DNA of 22,610 nucleotides from DATBFX01 sp036558305 (GCA_036558305.1 DATBFX010000384.1:1-22610); one strand, 5' to 3'. Positions 7,492-15,049 are shown, counted from the first letter of the stretch. Numbers and translations are program-made. The notes: generated by a model not told the origin, from the sequence alone.

Positions 7492-9798
7492 ATGACGAGT
7501 CTGCCTGCGCCCACAACCTCGTTCGTCGGTCGCGAACGCGAGGTCGAGGAGATCGCGACGCTGCTTGCCCGGCACGAGGTGCGCGCCCTGACCTTGACGG
7601 GGCCGCCGGGTATCGGCAAGACGCGGCTGGCGCTCGCGGCGGCGAGCGCCGTTGCTCCCCACTTCTCGGACGGCGTGGTATTCGTCGACCTCGCCCCACT
7701 GTCGACCGCCGAGCAGTTCCTTCCCCAGCTCGCCGCCGTCCTGGGGAGCGGGGATTCCAAGGACGGTACGGCGCGCGGCGCCCTCATCGCCCACCTTTGT
7801 AAGCGTCGACTCCTCTTGTTGTTGGACAACTTCGAGACCGTGATCGGGGCAGCCGCCGACCTCGCTTCGCTCCTGGCGTCATGCGCCGGCGTCAAGGCGC
7901 TCGTCACGAGCCGGACGCGCCTCGCGAGCCAGGGCGAACGGGTCCTCACCGTCGCTCCGTTGCCCCTCCCGGCGAACGGCACCGCCACGGAGAGTTCCGA
8001 TGCCGTGCGGCTCTTCGTCGAACGCGCCCGAGCCGCCGCGCCGGGTCTCGCGCTGACGCCCGAGACGCGGTCGGGCATCGCCGAGATCTGCCGGCGTCTG
8101 GAAGGGATCCCGCTGGCGATCGAGCTCGCCGCGGCGCGCATGCGGACGCTTACTCCTACGGAACTGCTTGGTCGCCTCGACGACCAATTGGCGGTCTTGG
8201 ACGACGGACCTGGCGACGCCCCCAACCGATTGAGGACGATGCGCGACGCCGTGGCCTGGAGTTTCCGGCTGCTGTCGCCGGATCTGCAAGCGCTGCTGCG
8301 GCGCCTCTCCGTGTTCCGCGGTGGGTTCGATGTCCCGGCCGCGGAGGCCGTCTCCGTCGTCGGCTTCGGCGAGGCCGACCGCTGGGACCAGGCCGCCAGC
8401 GGAAATCCAGCTCCCCTCGTCCATCGCCTCAACCTCCTCGTCGACCACAACCTGATCCGCTTCGCGTCCGCGCCGGGATCGCCCCGCTACGCGATGCTGG
8501 AGGCCGTCCGCGAGTTCGCCTGGGAGCGTCTGGCCGCGGCGGGCAAACTCGCGACCGCGCAGCGTGCCCACGCCGACTACTTCCTCGCGCTCGCCGAGCG
8601 CACGCGGCCGCTGCTGTTCACGCGGGCATTCCTGCCGGCGATGGCGACCCTCGTCGCCGATCAGCACAACTGCCGGGCCGCGCTCGCCTGGGCGCGAGAG
8701 GCCGGCGAGTCCCGCCTCGCGCTGCGGCTGTGCACGGCGCTCCAGGAGTTCTGGTACCAGTGCGGCTTCGTCGCGGAAGGACGGGCGCGGGTCGAGGCGG
8801 CACTGGCGATGGGAGGTGGCACGCCGGCCGAGCGCCAGGTCGCCCTGTCGATGGCCGGGTTGCTTGCCTGGCTGCAGGGCGACAACGACCACGCCGCCCG
8901 CCGCTACGGGGAGGCACTGGCGGTGGCCGAGACGCTGGGAAACCGGTGGCTCACCGCGATCACGCACAACGGGCTTGCCCTCGTCGCCTGGAGGACAGGC
9001 GACGCCGCGGCCATCCGCCGCCACTCCGGCGGCATGCTCCCAACGTTCCGGGAAACGGGCGACGCCATCCAGGAAGCGTTGGCGCTCGTCATTTTGGCGA
9101 TCGCAGACCGCCTCGACGGTCAGTTGGACGACGCGGCCCGGTTGTTCGACCAGGGGCGGCGCGTCGCCGAGCAGACCGGCTTCCTCTGGCTGGCCGCCGC
9201 GGCGCACTTCGGGTCCGGCGAAGTCGCGCTCGACCGGGACCGCGACGCCGAAGCGGTCGGCTTCTATCGGGACAGCCTGGCCATCACCGCCGACCTCGGC
9301 GACCGCTGGGGGATCGGCGCGGCGATCGGCGGTCTCGCCTGCGTCGCCGCCCGGCGAGGGGACGACGCCTCCGCCGCCCGCCTGTTCGCCGCGGCCGACG
9401 CGTTGCTTGCCTCGGGGCGGACCTTCCTGCCGACGCTCAACGTGGCGCGCTACAACCGTCTCAAGACCGAGGTCGAGCAACGCCTCGGTGCCGCGGCGTT
9501 TCGCCGTCACGAGCGAGAAGGGAGCCGGTGGAGCGTCGAGGAGGCGGTCGCGGCGGCGGCACTCGTCACACCCGACCGGCCCGTCGGCGTCTCAGCGGCG
9601 GGTCCCGTCAAACTGACGGAGCGACAGCGCCAGATTCTGCGCTACGTGAGCGAAGGGCTAACGTCGCACGAAATCGCCGACAAGATGGGCGTGAGTGAAG
9701 TGACCGTGAATTTCCACATCGGGGCGATCACCAGGAAGCTGGGCGTCCCTAGCCGCGCCGCGGCGGCTGTCCGTGCCGCCCGGGACGGGCTGATCTGA
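7492..9798 (+). CDS. STAND transcriptional regulator: NB-ARC ATPase, TPR-like region, C-terminal LuxR helix-turn-helix
   Basis: A 768-residue signal-sensing regulator. It begins with the family hallmark TSFVGREREVEE, then Walker A GPPGIGKT (37-44), Walker B LLLLLDNFE (about 107-115), the sensor-like TSRTRL (139-144) and GIPLAIELAA (about 205-214). A long helical repeat region (about 330-690) follows. The C-terminus is a LuxR/GerE DNA-binding domain, LTERQRQILRYVSEGLTSHE onward (about 708-768). The frame is open upstream to 7213, but family similarity begins at ATG 7492, which I take as the start; GGAAGG lies a little far upstream. In this family nucleotide and ligand binding switch oligomerisation and transcription activation. 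It is divergent from the amidase gene, a likely target. It is paralogous to the protein at 15196. Confidence 0.9.
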   Translation: MTSLPAPTTSFVGREREVEEIATLLARHEVRALTLTGPPGIGKTRLALAAASAVAPHFSDGVVFVDLAPLSTAEQFLPQLAAVLGSGDSKDGTARGALIAHLCKRRLLLLLDNFETVIGAAADLASLLASCAGVKALVTSRTRLASQGERVLTVAPLPLPANGTATESSDAVRLFVERARAAAPGLALTPETRSGIAEICRRLEGIPLAIELAAARMRTLTPTELLGRLDDQLAVLDDGPGDAPNRLRTMRDAVAWSFRLLSPDLQALLRRLSVFRGGFDVPAAEAVSVVGFGEADRWDQAASGNPAPLVHRLNLLVDHNLIRFASAPGSPRYAMLEAVREFAWERLAAAGKLATAQRAHADYFLALAERTRPLLFTRAFLPAMATLVADQHNCRAALAWAREAGESRLALRLCTALQEFWYQCGFVAEGRARVEAALAMGGGTPAERQVALSMAGLLAWLQGDNDHAARRYGEALAVAETLGNRWLTAITHNGLALVAWRTGDAAAIRRHSGGMLPTFRETGDAIQEALALVILAIADRLDGQLDDAARLFDQGRRVAEQTGFLWLAAAAHFGSGEVALDRDRDAEAVGFYRDSLAITADLGDRWGIGAAIGGLACVAARRGDDASAARLFAAADALLASGRTFLPTLNVARYNRLKTEVEQRLGAAAFRRHEREGSRWSVEEAVAAAALVTPDRPVGVSAAGPVKLTERQRQILRYVSEGLTSHEIADKMGVSEVTVNFHIGAITRKLGVPSRAAAAVRAARDGLI

Positions 9799-9872
9799 TC
9801 CATCATCGCCACTCGATTCGCCGGCGTGTCCGCCCGGTCGTCGCGCGCGAGAACGAGTCAAGACTATTAGTT

Positions 9873-9908
9873 TTGATAGCTTGTGCTGTACCTACCTTGC
9901 CGTATCCT
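9873..9908 (+). promoter_or_regulatory. AT-rich promoter-like patch ahead of the orphan-gene cluster
   Basis: The 250-nt gap after the regulator holds an AT-rich stretch in otherwise GC-rich DNA. TTGTGC (9881-9886) is separated by 16 nt from TATCCT (9903-9908), a modest promoter match about 140 nt before the first cluster gene. No terminator is visible after the regulator. Confidence 0.25.
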
Positions 9909-10048
9909 ACCCTCGATCCTGGTGTTATCGAGCAACCCGGCGATGGGCGTCGCGACCGGTGACCTCGCCATCCCCGCCGCAACTCGGCCACGGATTTGGG
10001 TCCGGGCGGGCCTCGACCCGATCGCCAGGTTGATTGAGGTGCTTTCCG

Positions 10049-10354
10049 ATGCCCCTGCCGCCACCTCCCCCGAGCTATTTCGAGCGTGACCGGCGCGACG
10101 ACACGTCGGCGCTCGGCTGGCTCATCTCGATCGTCCTCGTCTTTGGCATCGCGATCCTTGCCTGGCGCCTGACGACGTGGATGTACCGACGTTTCCCCCT
10201 CGGGTTCGGCATCATCCTGGCGGTCTGGGCGTGGGTTCTCGCGACGTCGCCCGACGACGGCGGCATCAACTCCGCGGCGTTCGCGCCCTGGATGTTCGTC
10301 GCCGCTACTGGGTGTCTGGTGTGGCAGATCGCCCGGTGGCGGGGCTCGTCGTAG
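10049..10354 (+). CDS. Small membrane protein, first gene of an orphan cluster (paralogue of the gene at 13026)
   Basis: A 101-residue protein with a proline-rich head (MPLPPPPPSYFERDRRDD) and three hydrophobic segments at about 23-42, 51-66 and 78-95. ATG 10049 is preceded by GAGGTG at 7 nt. The head, the first membrane segment, the TSPD loop and the third segment align with the first 100 residues of the five-segment protein at 13026-13493, so the two are related. No characterised family is recognised. The next gene starts 27 nt downstream. Confidence 0.65.
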   Translation: MPLPPPPPSYFERDRRDDTSALGWLISIVLVFGIAILAWRLTTWMYRRFPLGFGIILAVWAWVLATSPDDGGINSAAFAPWMFVAATGCLVWQIARWRGSS

Positions 10355-10381
10355 CCCGTTTGGTGACGAAAGGAGTCGGGT

Positions 10382-10705
10382 ATGGTGCTGTTCGGCAGGG
10401 AAAAGACCGAGGCGGAGAAGGGCATCGACAGCGCGATTGCCGATCTTCACGGACAACTCAAGTTCGCCCAGATGAGCCGCGCTCCCCTGGCAGTCCAAAA
10501 CTCGGTCATGGACCGGCTGCTGGAGGCCTGTTCGACGAAAGTCATGTTCTACGGCAACGAATCGCTCCGTCAGGACTACAACGGCGCGCTCGAACGGGCG
10601 CAATCCTTCGCCAGCGGCGCCAGCGACGCGCAGGCGTACGAGAACGCGTTCTTCGCGCACATGGCCAAGGAACTCCAGGGGGATCTGGGGAAGAAGCTGC
10701 GCTGA
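10382..10705 (+). CDS. Hypothetical soluble helical protein
   Basis: A 107-residue protein starting MVLFGREKTEAEKGIDSAI, charged and probably all-helical, with no membrane segment and no recognised domain. AAAGGAG sits 6 nt before the ATG, strong support for translation. Its first codons (through LFGR) resemble the starts of the genes at 10815 and 11638 in the same cluster. Confidence 0.65.
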   Translation: MVLFGREKTEAEKGIDSAIADLHGQLKFAQMSRAPLAVQNSVMDRLLEACSTKVMFYGNESLRQDYNGALERAQSFASGASDAQAYENAFFAHMAKELQGDLGKKLR

Positions 10706-10814
10706 TTCGCGCCTCTGCGTGGAAGGGCCGGCAGCATCGCCCGCTCCCTTCGGCCTTGGCGGCACGTCGGCGCACGAATTGCTCAGAGCATCCACCGTAC
10801 GCGGGAGGAACCGT

Positions 10815-11270
10815 ATGTTCGGCAGGGGCGGATCGAAGACGGCGGTTCAACATTGGATCGAGCAGAACGTACGCGAGCCCGATCTTCGAGATTGGCTCAT
10901 CGCGAACTACAGCGGTTCCGGTTCGAACTGGTCGCCGGAGAAGTCCGACCTCGATCGCCGGATCTACCAGCGGTACGGCGCGCGAGCGATCATCCCGAAC
11001 ATGATCTGTTACATGGTGGCTGGGGGTTCCGTCCATGCCAACCACTTCTTGGGGCAGCCGATCGCGAGTTACGGTGTGAGCCGCTCGGCAGTCCAAGACG
11101 TGCTCGCGTTCAAGCGCAGTGTCACGGCGAACCGACATCACTTCGCCGATCAGTTCGAGACCGCCTACCGCAAGAGCGGCGTCCCTGGGCCAGGAGCGCA
11201 CAGCGAGGCGAGTGACGCCGTCGACAAGCTCAGTCGGCTGATCGATTCTTGCCTTGAAGGCTACATCTGA
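10815..11270 (+). CDS. Hypothetical 151-residue protein
   Basis: ATG 10815 follows GGAGG with a 6-nt spacer; the frame is open further upstream, but that part has no ribosome-binding site and reads as non-coding. The protein begins MFGRGGSKTAVQHWIEQNV. It contains aromatic and charged motifs (DLRDWLIANYSGS, IYQRYGARAII) and a moderately hydrophobic patch near 64-75 (IIPNMICYMVAGG) that is too short to be a sure membrane helix. The C-terminal half is helical and charged. No domain is recognised. Confidence 0.65.
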   Translation: MFGRGGSKTAVQHWIEQNVREPDLRDWLIANYSGSGSNWSPEKSDLDRRIYQRYGARAIIPNMICYMVAGGSVHANHFLGQPIASYGVSRSAVQDVLAFKRSVTANRHHFADQFETAYRKSGVPGPGAHSEASDAVDKLSRLIDSCLEGYI

Positions 11271-11393
11271 CTGGCGATCGGGATGCATCCACCTCGCCGC
11301 AAGTGACAATCGGCGTGGACGACGGGTAATGCGCCGTGGCAGCACAGCACCGTCTCTCGGAACGACCAACGACAGTGAGGAGGAGGTACGGCA

Positions 11394-11573
11394 ATGCTCG
11401 ATCGGAAGATTGACGGTATCATCGGCTGGACGATCGGCTTGTCGATACTCGCGTTGTTCGGCGTGTTCATCCTTTGGTGGCGCGCCGTGCGGCCCAATCC
11501 CTTGGTACGCATCCCGGTGAGTATCGTCCTGATCTTCTTCTCCTTGGTCTTGATCGGCGCGCTCTCGTCATGA
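11394..11573 (+). CDS. 59-residue two-span membrane protein
   Basis: ATG 11394 is preceded by AGGAGGAGG, one of the best ribosome-binding sites in the window. The product has a short charged head (MLDRKIDG), a hydrophobic segment at about 9-29, a charged turn (RAVRPNPLVRIP) and a second hydrophobic segment at about 42-58, giving a small hairpin in the membrane. It is shorter than common gene-calling cut-offs and easily missed. Function unknown; it shares orientation and spacing with its neighbours. Confidence 0.65.
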   Translation: MLDRKIDGIIGWTIGLSILALFGVFILWWRAVRPNPLVRIPVSIVLIFFSLVLIGALSS

Positions 11574-11637
11574 GATCGATCACGATAAGTGTTCATCGCC
11601 CGTCGTAGCCCCTTCTTGGTTAGGTAAGGAGCGGGTC

Positions 11638-12129
11638 ATGGCGCTCATCGGCAGGGCGAGGCGGAAGATAAACTACGCCCCATGGCCTTTCGGCGCATCG
11701 ATAAGGAGTTCCGGGATGCGGAGCGTATTCAAACGTCGTCCAAGGGTAGAACGGGCACGACTTCGACTGGTTGGGTCAGAGAGCTACTGCAACGTCGTTT
11801 TGGTCTCAGAATCGGACGACATGGTGCTGATCAAGTCGCGGACGGCAAATCAGATCGAGGCCCTTCTCCTGCCTTATATCGAGGTGTTGACTTCCGCGAG
11901 GGACGCTGGTTGGAGACTTCCAGGTGGCAGTGACCCGCTTGATCCCGACCGCCAAACGATCCAAGGCGGTCTAAAGGCGTTTGCGGAAATCGTGACAGAA
12001 GAGGGCGGCGCCTTAGCGATCCTCGGCAAACCGCTTGCCGAATACGGCGGACGGGGACGGGCCATTGCACAAGCCGTCGAGGCGATGCAACGGAATGTAA
12101 GTCAGTTCCGACTGGAGCGCCCCATATAG
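11638..12129 (+). CDS. Hypothetical 163-residue protein with two candidate starts
   Basis: The first start, ATG 11638, has TAAGGAG at 6 nt. A second in-frame ATG at 11716 also has TAAGGAG at 7 nt and would give a 137-residue form beginning MRSVFKRRPRVERARLRL. The first 26 residues are low-complexity and may be leader-like. From about residue 40 the protein looks like a compact alpha/beta domain (NVVLVSESDDMVLIKSRT, then helices to about 155). No domain is recognised. Which start is used is undecided. Confidence 0.6.
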   Translation: MALIGRARRKINYAPWPFGASIRSSGMRSVFKRRPRVERARLRLVGSESYCNVVLVSESDDMVLIKSRTANQIEALLLPYIEVLTSARDAGWRLPGGSDPLDPDRQTIQGGLKAFAEIVTEEGGALAILGKPLAEYGGRGRAIAQAVEAMQRNVSQFRLERPI

Positions 12130-12239
12130 TCATGGCACCCGCATACCCATCCGCTGGTCTCAGCGTTCCGTTTGGGCGTGGTGCGGTACGACGGAAGCAG
12201 GCAGAAACAGTCGTGATCGCAAAGCTTTGGGGGACCGGC

Positions 12240-12989
12240 ATGTTTTGCACGACTTGCGGGGCGCAGCTTCCTGACAACGCCCGATTCTGTGTCGGGTGCG
12301 GGAACCGGGTAGGGCCGGCACCGTCAGGCGGCGCTTCGACGCTGCCCTCGCCACCCTCCGCCGTGCCACAAGTCGAGAAGAAGATCGGGTTCGTGCGCTA
12401 CCGCAACAACAGCAGACAGATGGCCGTCTCGAATCAGCGAATCAGTTGGTCAGACGGTGCCACGCTCGATCTCGGCAACGTCCGCGAGGTCAACGTCACG
12501 AAACTCAACGGTGAATGGGTGCTGGCCCTTCTCCGGCGCGACAACGCCGACTACGACTACACCAACTTCGGGAAGGACGAGGCCCTCGCGGTTGAGGCGC
12601 AGACGCTCGTCCTCGAAGGGCTCAAGCAGTTTCGAGCGACGCATCCGGACGGGAACCGCCAAACGACGGCTTCAGGGGCGGTACCGAGGATCGAGTATCA
12701 AGAGATCCGTGTACCATTGGGGATCGAGGGCAAGGCAGCAGCGGGCGGCGTGTTCCAGGAGCAGGCGGTTCGGCAAGCCGCGATCAATGTCGGCTCGATC
12801 GCGAACTCCGTGATCATAGCGGCTTTGCAGGCCGAGGGGCAGCAAGGCTGGTATCCGGACGGTCCCACCGATCTGCTCAGCTTGCTCATCGCGGGCCGCG
12901 TGGCATGGAGACAGACCGGCGGCATCCTGGCAACCTGGAAGTTCACCTTCGACTTCGCTAAGATCCGAATGTGTCGCGAAAACCGATAA
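12240..12989 (+). CDS. Zinc-ribbon protein with a PH-like middle domain and unknown C-terminus
   Basis: A 249-residue protein. The first 25 residues form a zinc ribbon with two CxxC pairs (FCTTCGAQLP and FCVGCGNRV), normally found at the extreme N-terminus. I therefore chose ATG 12240 over the open frame that begins at 12132 without a ribosome-binding site. After a Pro/Ser linker (about 28-45), residues about 48-130 (IGFVRYRNNSRQMAVSNQRI and onward) look like a beta-rich PH-type domain. The C-terminal 100 residues include IANSVIIAALQAEGQQGWY and resemble no family I can name. It has no membrane segment. It lies 36 nt before the membrane protein at 13026 and may be its cytoplasmic partner (inference). 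Confidence 0.75.
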   Translation: MFCTTCGAQLPDNARFCVGCGNRVGPAPSGGASTLPSPPSAVPQVEKKIGFVRYRNNSRQMAVSNQRISWSDGATLDLGNVREVNVTKLNGEWVLALLRRDNADYDYTNFGKDEALAVEAQTLVLEGLKQFRATHPDGNRQTTASGAVPRIEYQEIRVPLGIEGKAAAGGVFQEQAVRQAAINVGSIANSVIIAALQAEGQQGWYPDGPTDLLSLLIAGRVAWRQTGGILATWKFTFDFAKIRMCRENR

Positions 12990-13025
12990 GGTTCGGCGGG
13001 CAGGACCTGACAACGGAGGTCAGCA

Positions 13026-13493
13026 TTGAGCAACCGGCTTCCTCTCCCACCACCCAACTGGAACCGGCAGCGAGCGGAAGACGCGGATTCAGCGATTGCC
13101 ATCATCCTGAGCATCATCCTCATCTACGGCATTGTCGTGCTGGCATACCGATTCGTGCGTCACAAGACCGTCTTCGCCGGCGTGGTCGCCGCACTCGTCG
13201 CCACAGGTTCCTTGACCAGTCCAGATGGTGATCCCGAGGCTACCTGGCTGTTTCCGGTACTTTCGGTCGCCCTCTGTCTCGTCGGGCTGACCAAGGTCGC
13301 ACGTGGATTGGATGAGAGCCAAGAAGAAGCTCTGGGGCTCTTGTTCATTGGGCTGATCCTGTCAGGCGCGGTGATTGCTGTCGCAAACCTGGCTTGGTCG
13401 GGCGGTCCGCCGAAGATCGCAAACTTCGTGATGATCCCGATCATGCTCTTCGGGATGCTCAATGTCGTGATCGGATGGTGGAAGTTTCGCTAG
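13026..13493 (+). CDS. Five-span membrane protein, last gene of the orphan cluster
   Basis: A 155-residue protein starting at TTG 13026, with GGAGG at 6 nt. It has a proline-rich cytoplasmic head (RLPLPPPNWNRQRAED) and hydrophobic segments at about 22-42, 48-62, 71-88, 98-120 and 130-152. Its first 100 residues align with the three-span protein at 10049, including LPLPPP, the IILIYGIVVLAYR helix and the TSPD loop. Two further helices are added. Function unknown. Confidence 0.72.
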   Translation: MSNRLPLPPPNWNRQRAEDADSAIAIILSIILIYGIVVLAYRFVRHKTVFAGVVAALVATGSLTSPDGDPEATWLFPVLSVALCLVGLTKVARGLDESQEEALGLLFIGLILSGAVIAVANLAWSGGPPKIANFVMIPIMLFGMLNVVIGWWKFR

Positions 13494-13634
13494 CCGAGAT
13501 GTGGCCGTACTTCCGGTTCCGGTTGGCCTCCCACACGGCAACGCCGCACCTCGCTCAACATGCCGTGCGCTTCGCAGGCGATGTGCTTATGCGGTGGCTC
13601 CGCACCTTCCGGGACTCAGCGAGGAACGAGCGCC
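13494..13634. other. Spacer between the orphan cluster and the toxin-antitoxin region
   Basis: No gene, terminator or clear promoter is visible in these 141 nt. Confidence 0.4.
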
Positions 13635-13821
13635 ATGAGCGCGACAAGCCTGGACGTCGGTGAAGACGTGGTAGAACTCCTGCGCCGGCAGGGCGGCCGA
13701 ATCGCTCGGCATGGATCGCGACGGCTGTTTTCAGTATGCGGCCAGGCTCGGGATCCCCTACTTCAGAATGACTGAAGAGGAATGGGAGGCCGAGGTCACT
13801 CGGCTCGGCACGGCACGGTGA
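13635..13821 (+). pseudogene. Decayed UPF0175-family antitoxin
   Basis: From ATG 13635 the frame reads MSATSLDVGEDVVELLRR, matching the start of the intact antitoxin at 14012. The sequence then jumps frame to GRAAESLGMDRDGCFQYAAR, then LGIPYFRMTEEEWEAEVTRL and stop at 13821, matching the intact C-terminus. About 23 codons between LLR and RGKAAE of the intact protein are missing, including its ARTALELIVVELFRQ helix, and the deletion shifts the frame. It is followed by a toxin remnant overlapping its stop. Confidence 0.85.
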
Positions 13822-13895
13822 GCGGCCGGTCAATCTCGGCTTCGAGCCCGCTGATTGCCGTTGAGCAGACCGACCCGGCGCCAGACCGCATTTGA
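13818..13895 (+). pseudogene. Remnant of a PIN/DUF3368 toxin N-terminus
   Basis: GTG 13818 overlaps the antitoxin stop as GTGA, mirroring the ATGA overlap of the intact pair. The frame reads MSGRSISASSPLIAVEQTD before stopping at 13895, and aligns with MSRIVVADTSPLIGLQRID of the toxin at 14272. The catalytic Asp (ADTSPLI) is lost (ASSPLI) and nothing further of the toxin follows. Confidence 0.6.
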
Positions 13896-14011
13896 CCCAG
13901 GATCATGAGCCACGCCCTCCCGTCAGGCAGGTTCTGCCCATTTCGGGCCATATCCGACTATCCTTTTGCATGGCGAGGTCGAGAGGCATCCCGTCGGGAG
14001 GTTCCGTCACC

Positions 14012-14275
14012 ATGAGCACCGTTTCGGTCGAACTGGACAATGCCGTGGTTGATCTCTTACGGCAGCGCGATCAACCGATCGCGCGAACTGCCCTGGAACT
14101 GATCGTGGTCGAGCTTTTCCGGCAACGATCGATCTCGCGGGGCAAGGCGGCCGAATTGCTCGGAATGCCGCTGGCCGACTTTATCGATTTTGCCGCCGGA
14201 CTCGGTATCCCGTATTTTGACTTGACGGACGAAGAGTGGGATGACGAGGTCGCTCGCATCAAGCAGCGATCATGA
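14012..14275 (+). CDS. UPF0175-family antitoxin
   Basis: An 87-residue protein of the UPF0175 family, which pairs with DUF3368 PIN toxins. It has an N-terminal beta-strand plus helix (VSVELDNAVVDLLRQRD), a ribbon/helix-turn-helix-like middle (ALELIVVELFRQRSISRGKA then AELLGM) and the conserved tail LGIPYFDLTDEEWDDEV. GGGAGG lies 10 nt before ATG 14012. The stop overlaps the toxin start by four bases (ATGA), so the two are translationally coupled. It should bind the toxin and repress the shared promoter, as is known for type II modules. Confidence 0.88.
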   Translation: MSTVSVELDNAVVDLLRQRDQPIARTALELIVVELFRQRSISRGKAAELLGMPLADFIDFAAGLGIPYFDLTDEEWDDEVARIKQRS

Positions 14276-14748
14276 GCCGAATCGTCGTTGCGGATACGAG
14301 TCCACTGATCGGTCTCCAGCGGATCGACCGGTTGGACTTGCTTCGCGACCTGTTCGGCGAAGTGCTCGTCCCGCCCGCAGTTATGGATGAGTTCGTTCGT
14401 CGCGCGAGTCCTCCCGCGTGGCTGGTTGAGCGGCAGCCGCCGGTTCCACTGGATTCGCGGGTGAGCGCCACCCCGCTCGGCAGCGGCGAACGGGAAGCCA
14501 TCGCCTTGGCCCAGCATGTCGGCGTCGACTGGATCGTCTTGGATGACGAAGCGGGCCGCCGGTTGGCGGCTACCCTTGGCCTGCCGGTCATCGGGACGCT
14601 CGGTGTCGTGCTCCTCGCCAAACAGGAGGGCGTCATCGACGCGGTGCGTCCACTCGTCGATGCCCTGACCGCAGTCAATTTCCACCTCTCGCCCCAACTT
14701 GTCGCGCGCATGCTCAGGGACGCGGATGAGCGCGACACCGATGCCTAA
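14272..14748 (+). CDS. PIN-domain (DUF3368) ribonuclease toxin
   Basis: A 158-residue DUF3368/PIN protein. The acidic metal-binding residues expected of a PIN nuclease are visible: D8 in VVADTSPLI, E40 in PPAVMDEF, E73/E75 in GSGEREAIALA and D91/D92 in WIVLDDEAG. It probably cleaves RNA when released from the antitoxin encoded just upstream. Nothing suggests inactivation. Its stop overlaps the stop of the convergent gene at 14745 by two bases. Confidence 0.88.
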   Translation: MSRIVVADTSPLIGLQRIDRLDLLRDLFGEVLVPPAVMDEFVRRASPPAWLVERQPPVPLDSRVSATPLGSGEREAIALAQHVGVDWIVLDDEAGRRLAATLGLPVIGTLGVVLLAKQEGVIDAVRPLVDALTAVNFHLSPQLVARMLRDADERDTDA

Positions 14749-15002
14749 TCTTCGGCCCGATACGGCGTGAAGACGATTTCCGGTTCGTCGGCGTTGGTGA
14801 GCGGGGTCTTCCTGAGCGACGTCGCGAGGGCGACGGTGCGGGCGATCCGCGACCGCACCTGAGCGCGTTGGTCGTCGGAGAAGCGATCCCCGAACCTGGC
14901 GACCACATCGGCCAGCCTGGCGTCGATGATCGGTGTCTGCTGCGGATCTTCGTCCGGCGTCGTGCCGCCGGCGCCGGTATCTGCCGTCTCTTGGGCAGCC
15001 AT
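14745..15002 (-). CDS. AtzG-like (DUF4089) small protein
   Basis: An 85-residue protein. The first 25 residues are flexible and acidic. The rest, DARLADVVARFGDRFSDDQR through LRKTPLTNADEPEIVFTPYR, fits the GatC/AtzG-like family. Those small proteins bind amidases of the AtzE/GatA type, usually from an adjacent gene. Here no amidase is adjacent; the nearest, at 5770-7239, is 7.5 kb away. ATG 15002 has GGAGG at 7 nt. It is divergent from the second STAND regulator and convergent with the toxin gene. Confidence 0.75.
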   Translation of the reverse strand: MAAQETADTGAGGTTPDEDPQQTPIIDARLADVVARFGDRFSDDQRAQVRSRIARTVALATSLRKTPLTNADEPEIVFTPYRAED

Positions 15003-15049
15003 GCCTCGTCCTCCAGGGGATTGCGTCTTACCGCGTAACGACGTCGCAT

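Noticed and set aside
7879..9510. Long minus- and plus-strand alternative frames under the first STAND regulator
   Set aside because: No motif; the regulator frame carries Walker motifs and a LuxR domain throughout.
10049..13493. Calling the orphan cluster a named defence system
   Set aside because: No nuclease, helicase, protease, reverse transcriptase or other known effector motif is visible in these proteins; only position suggests an accessory role.
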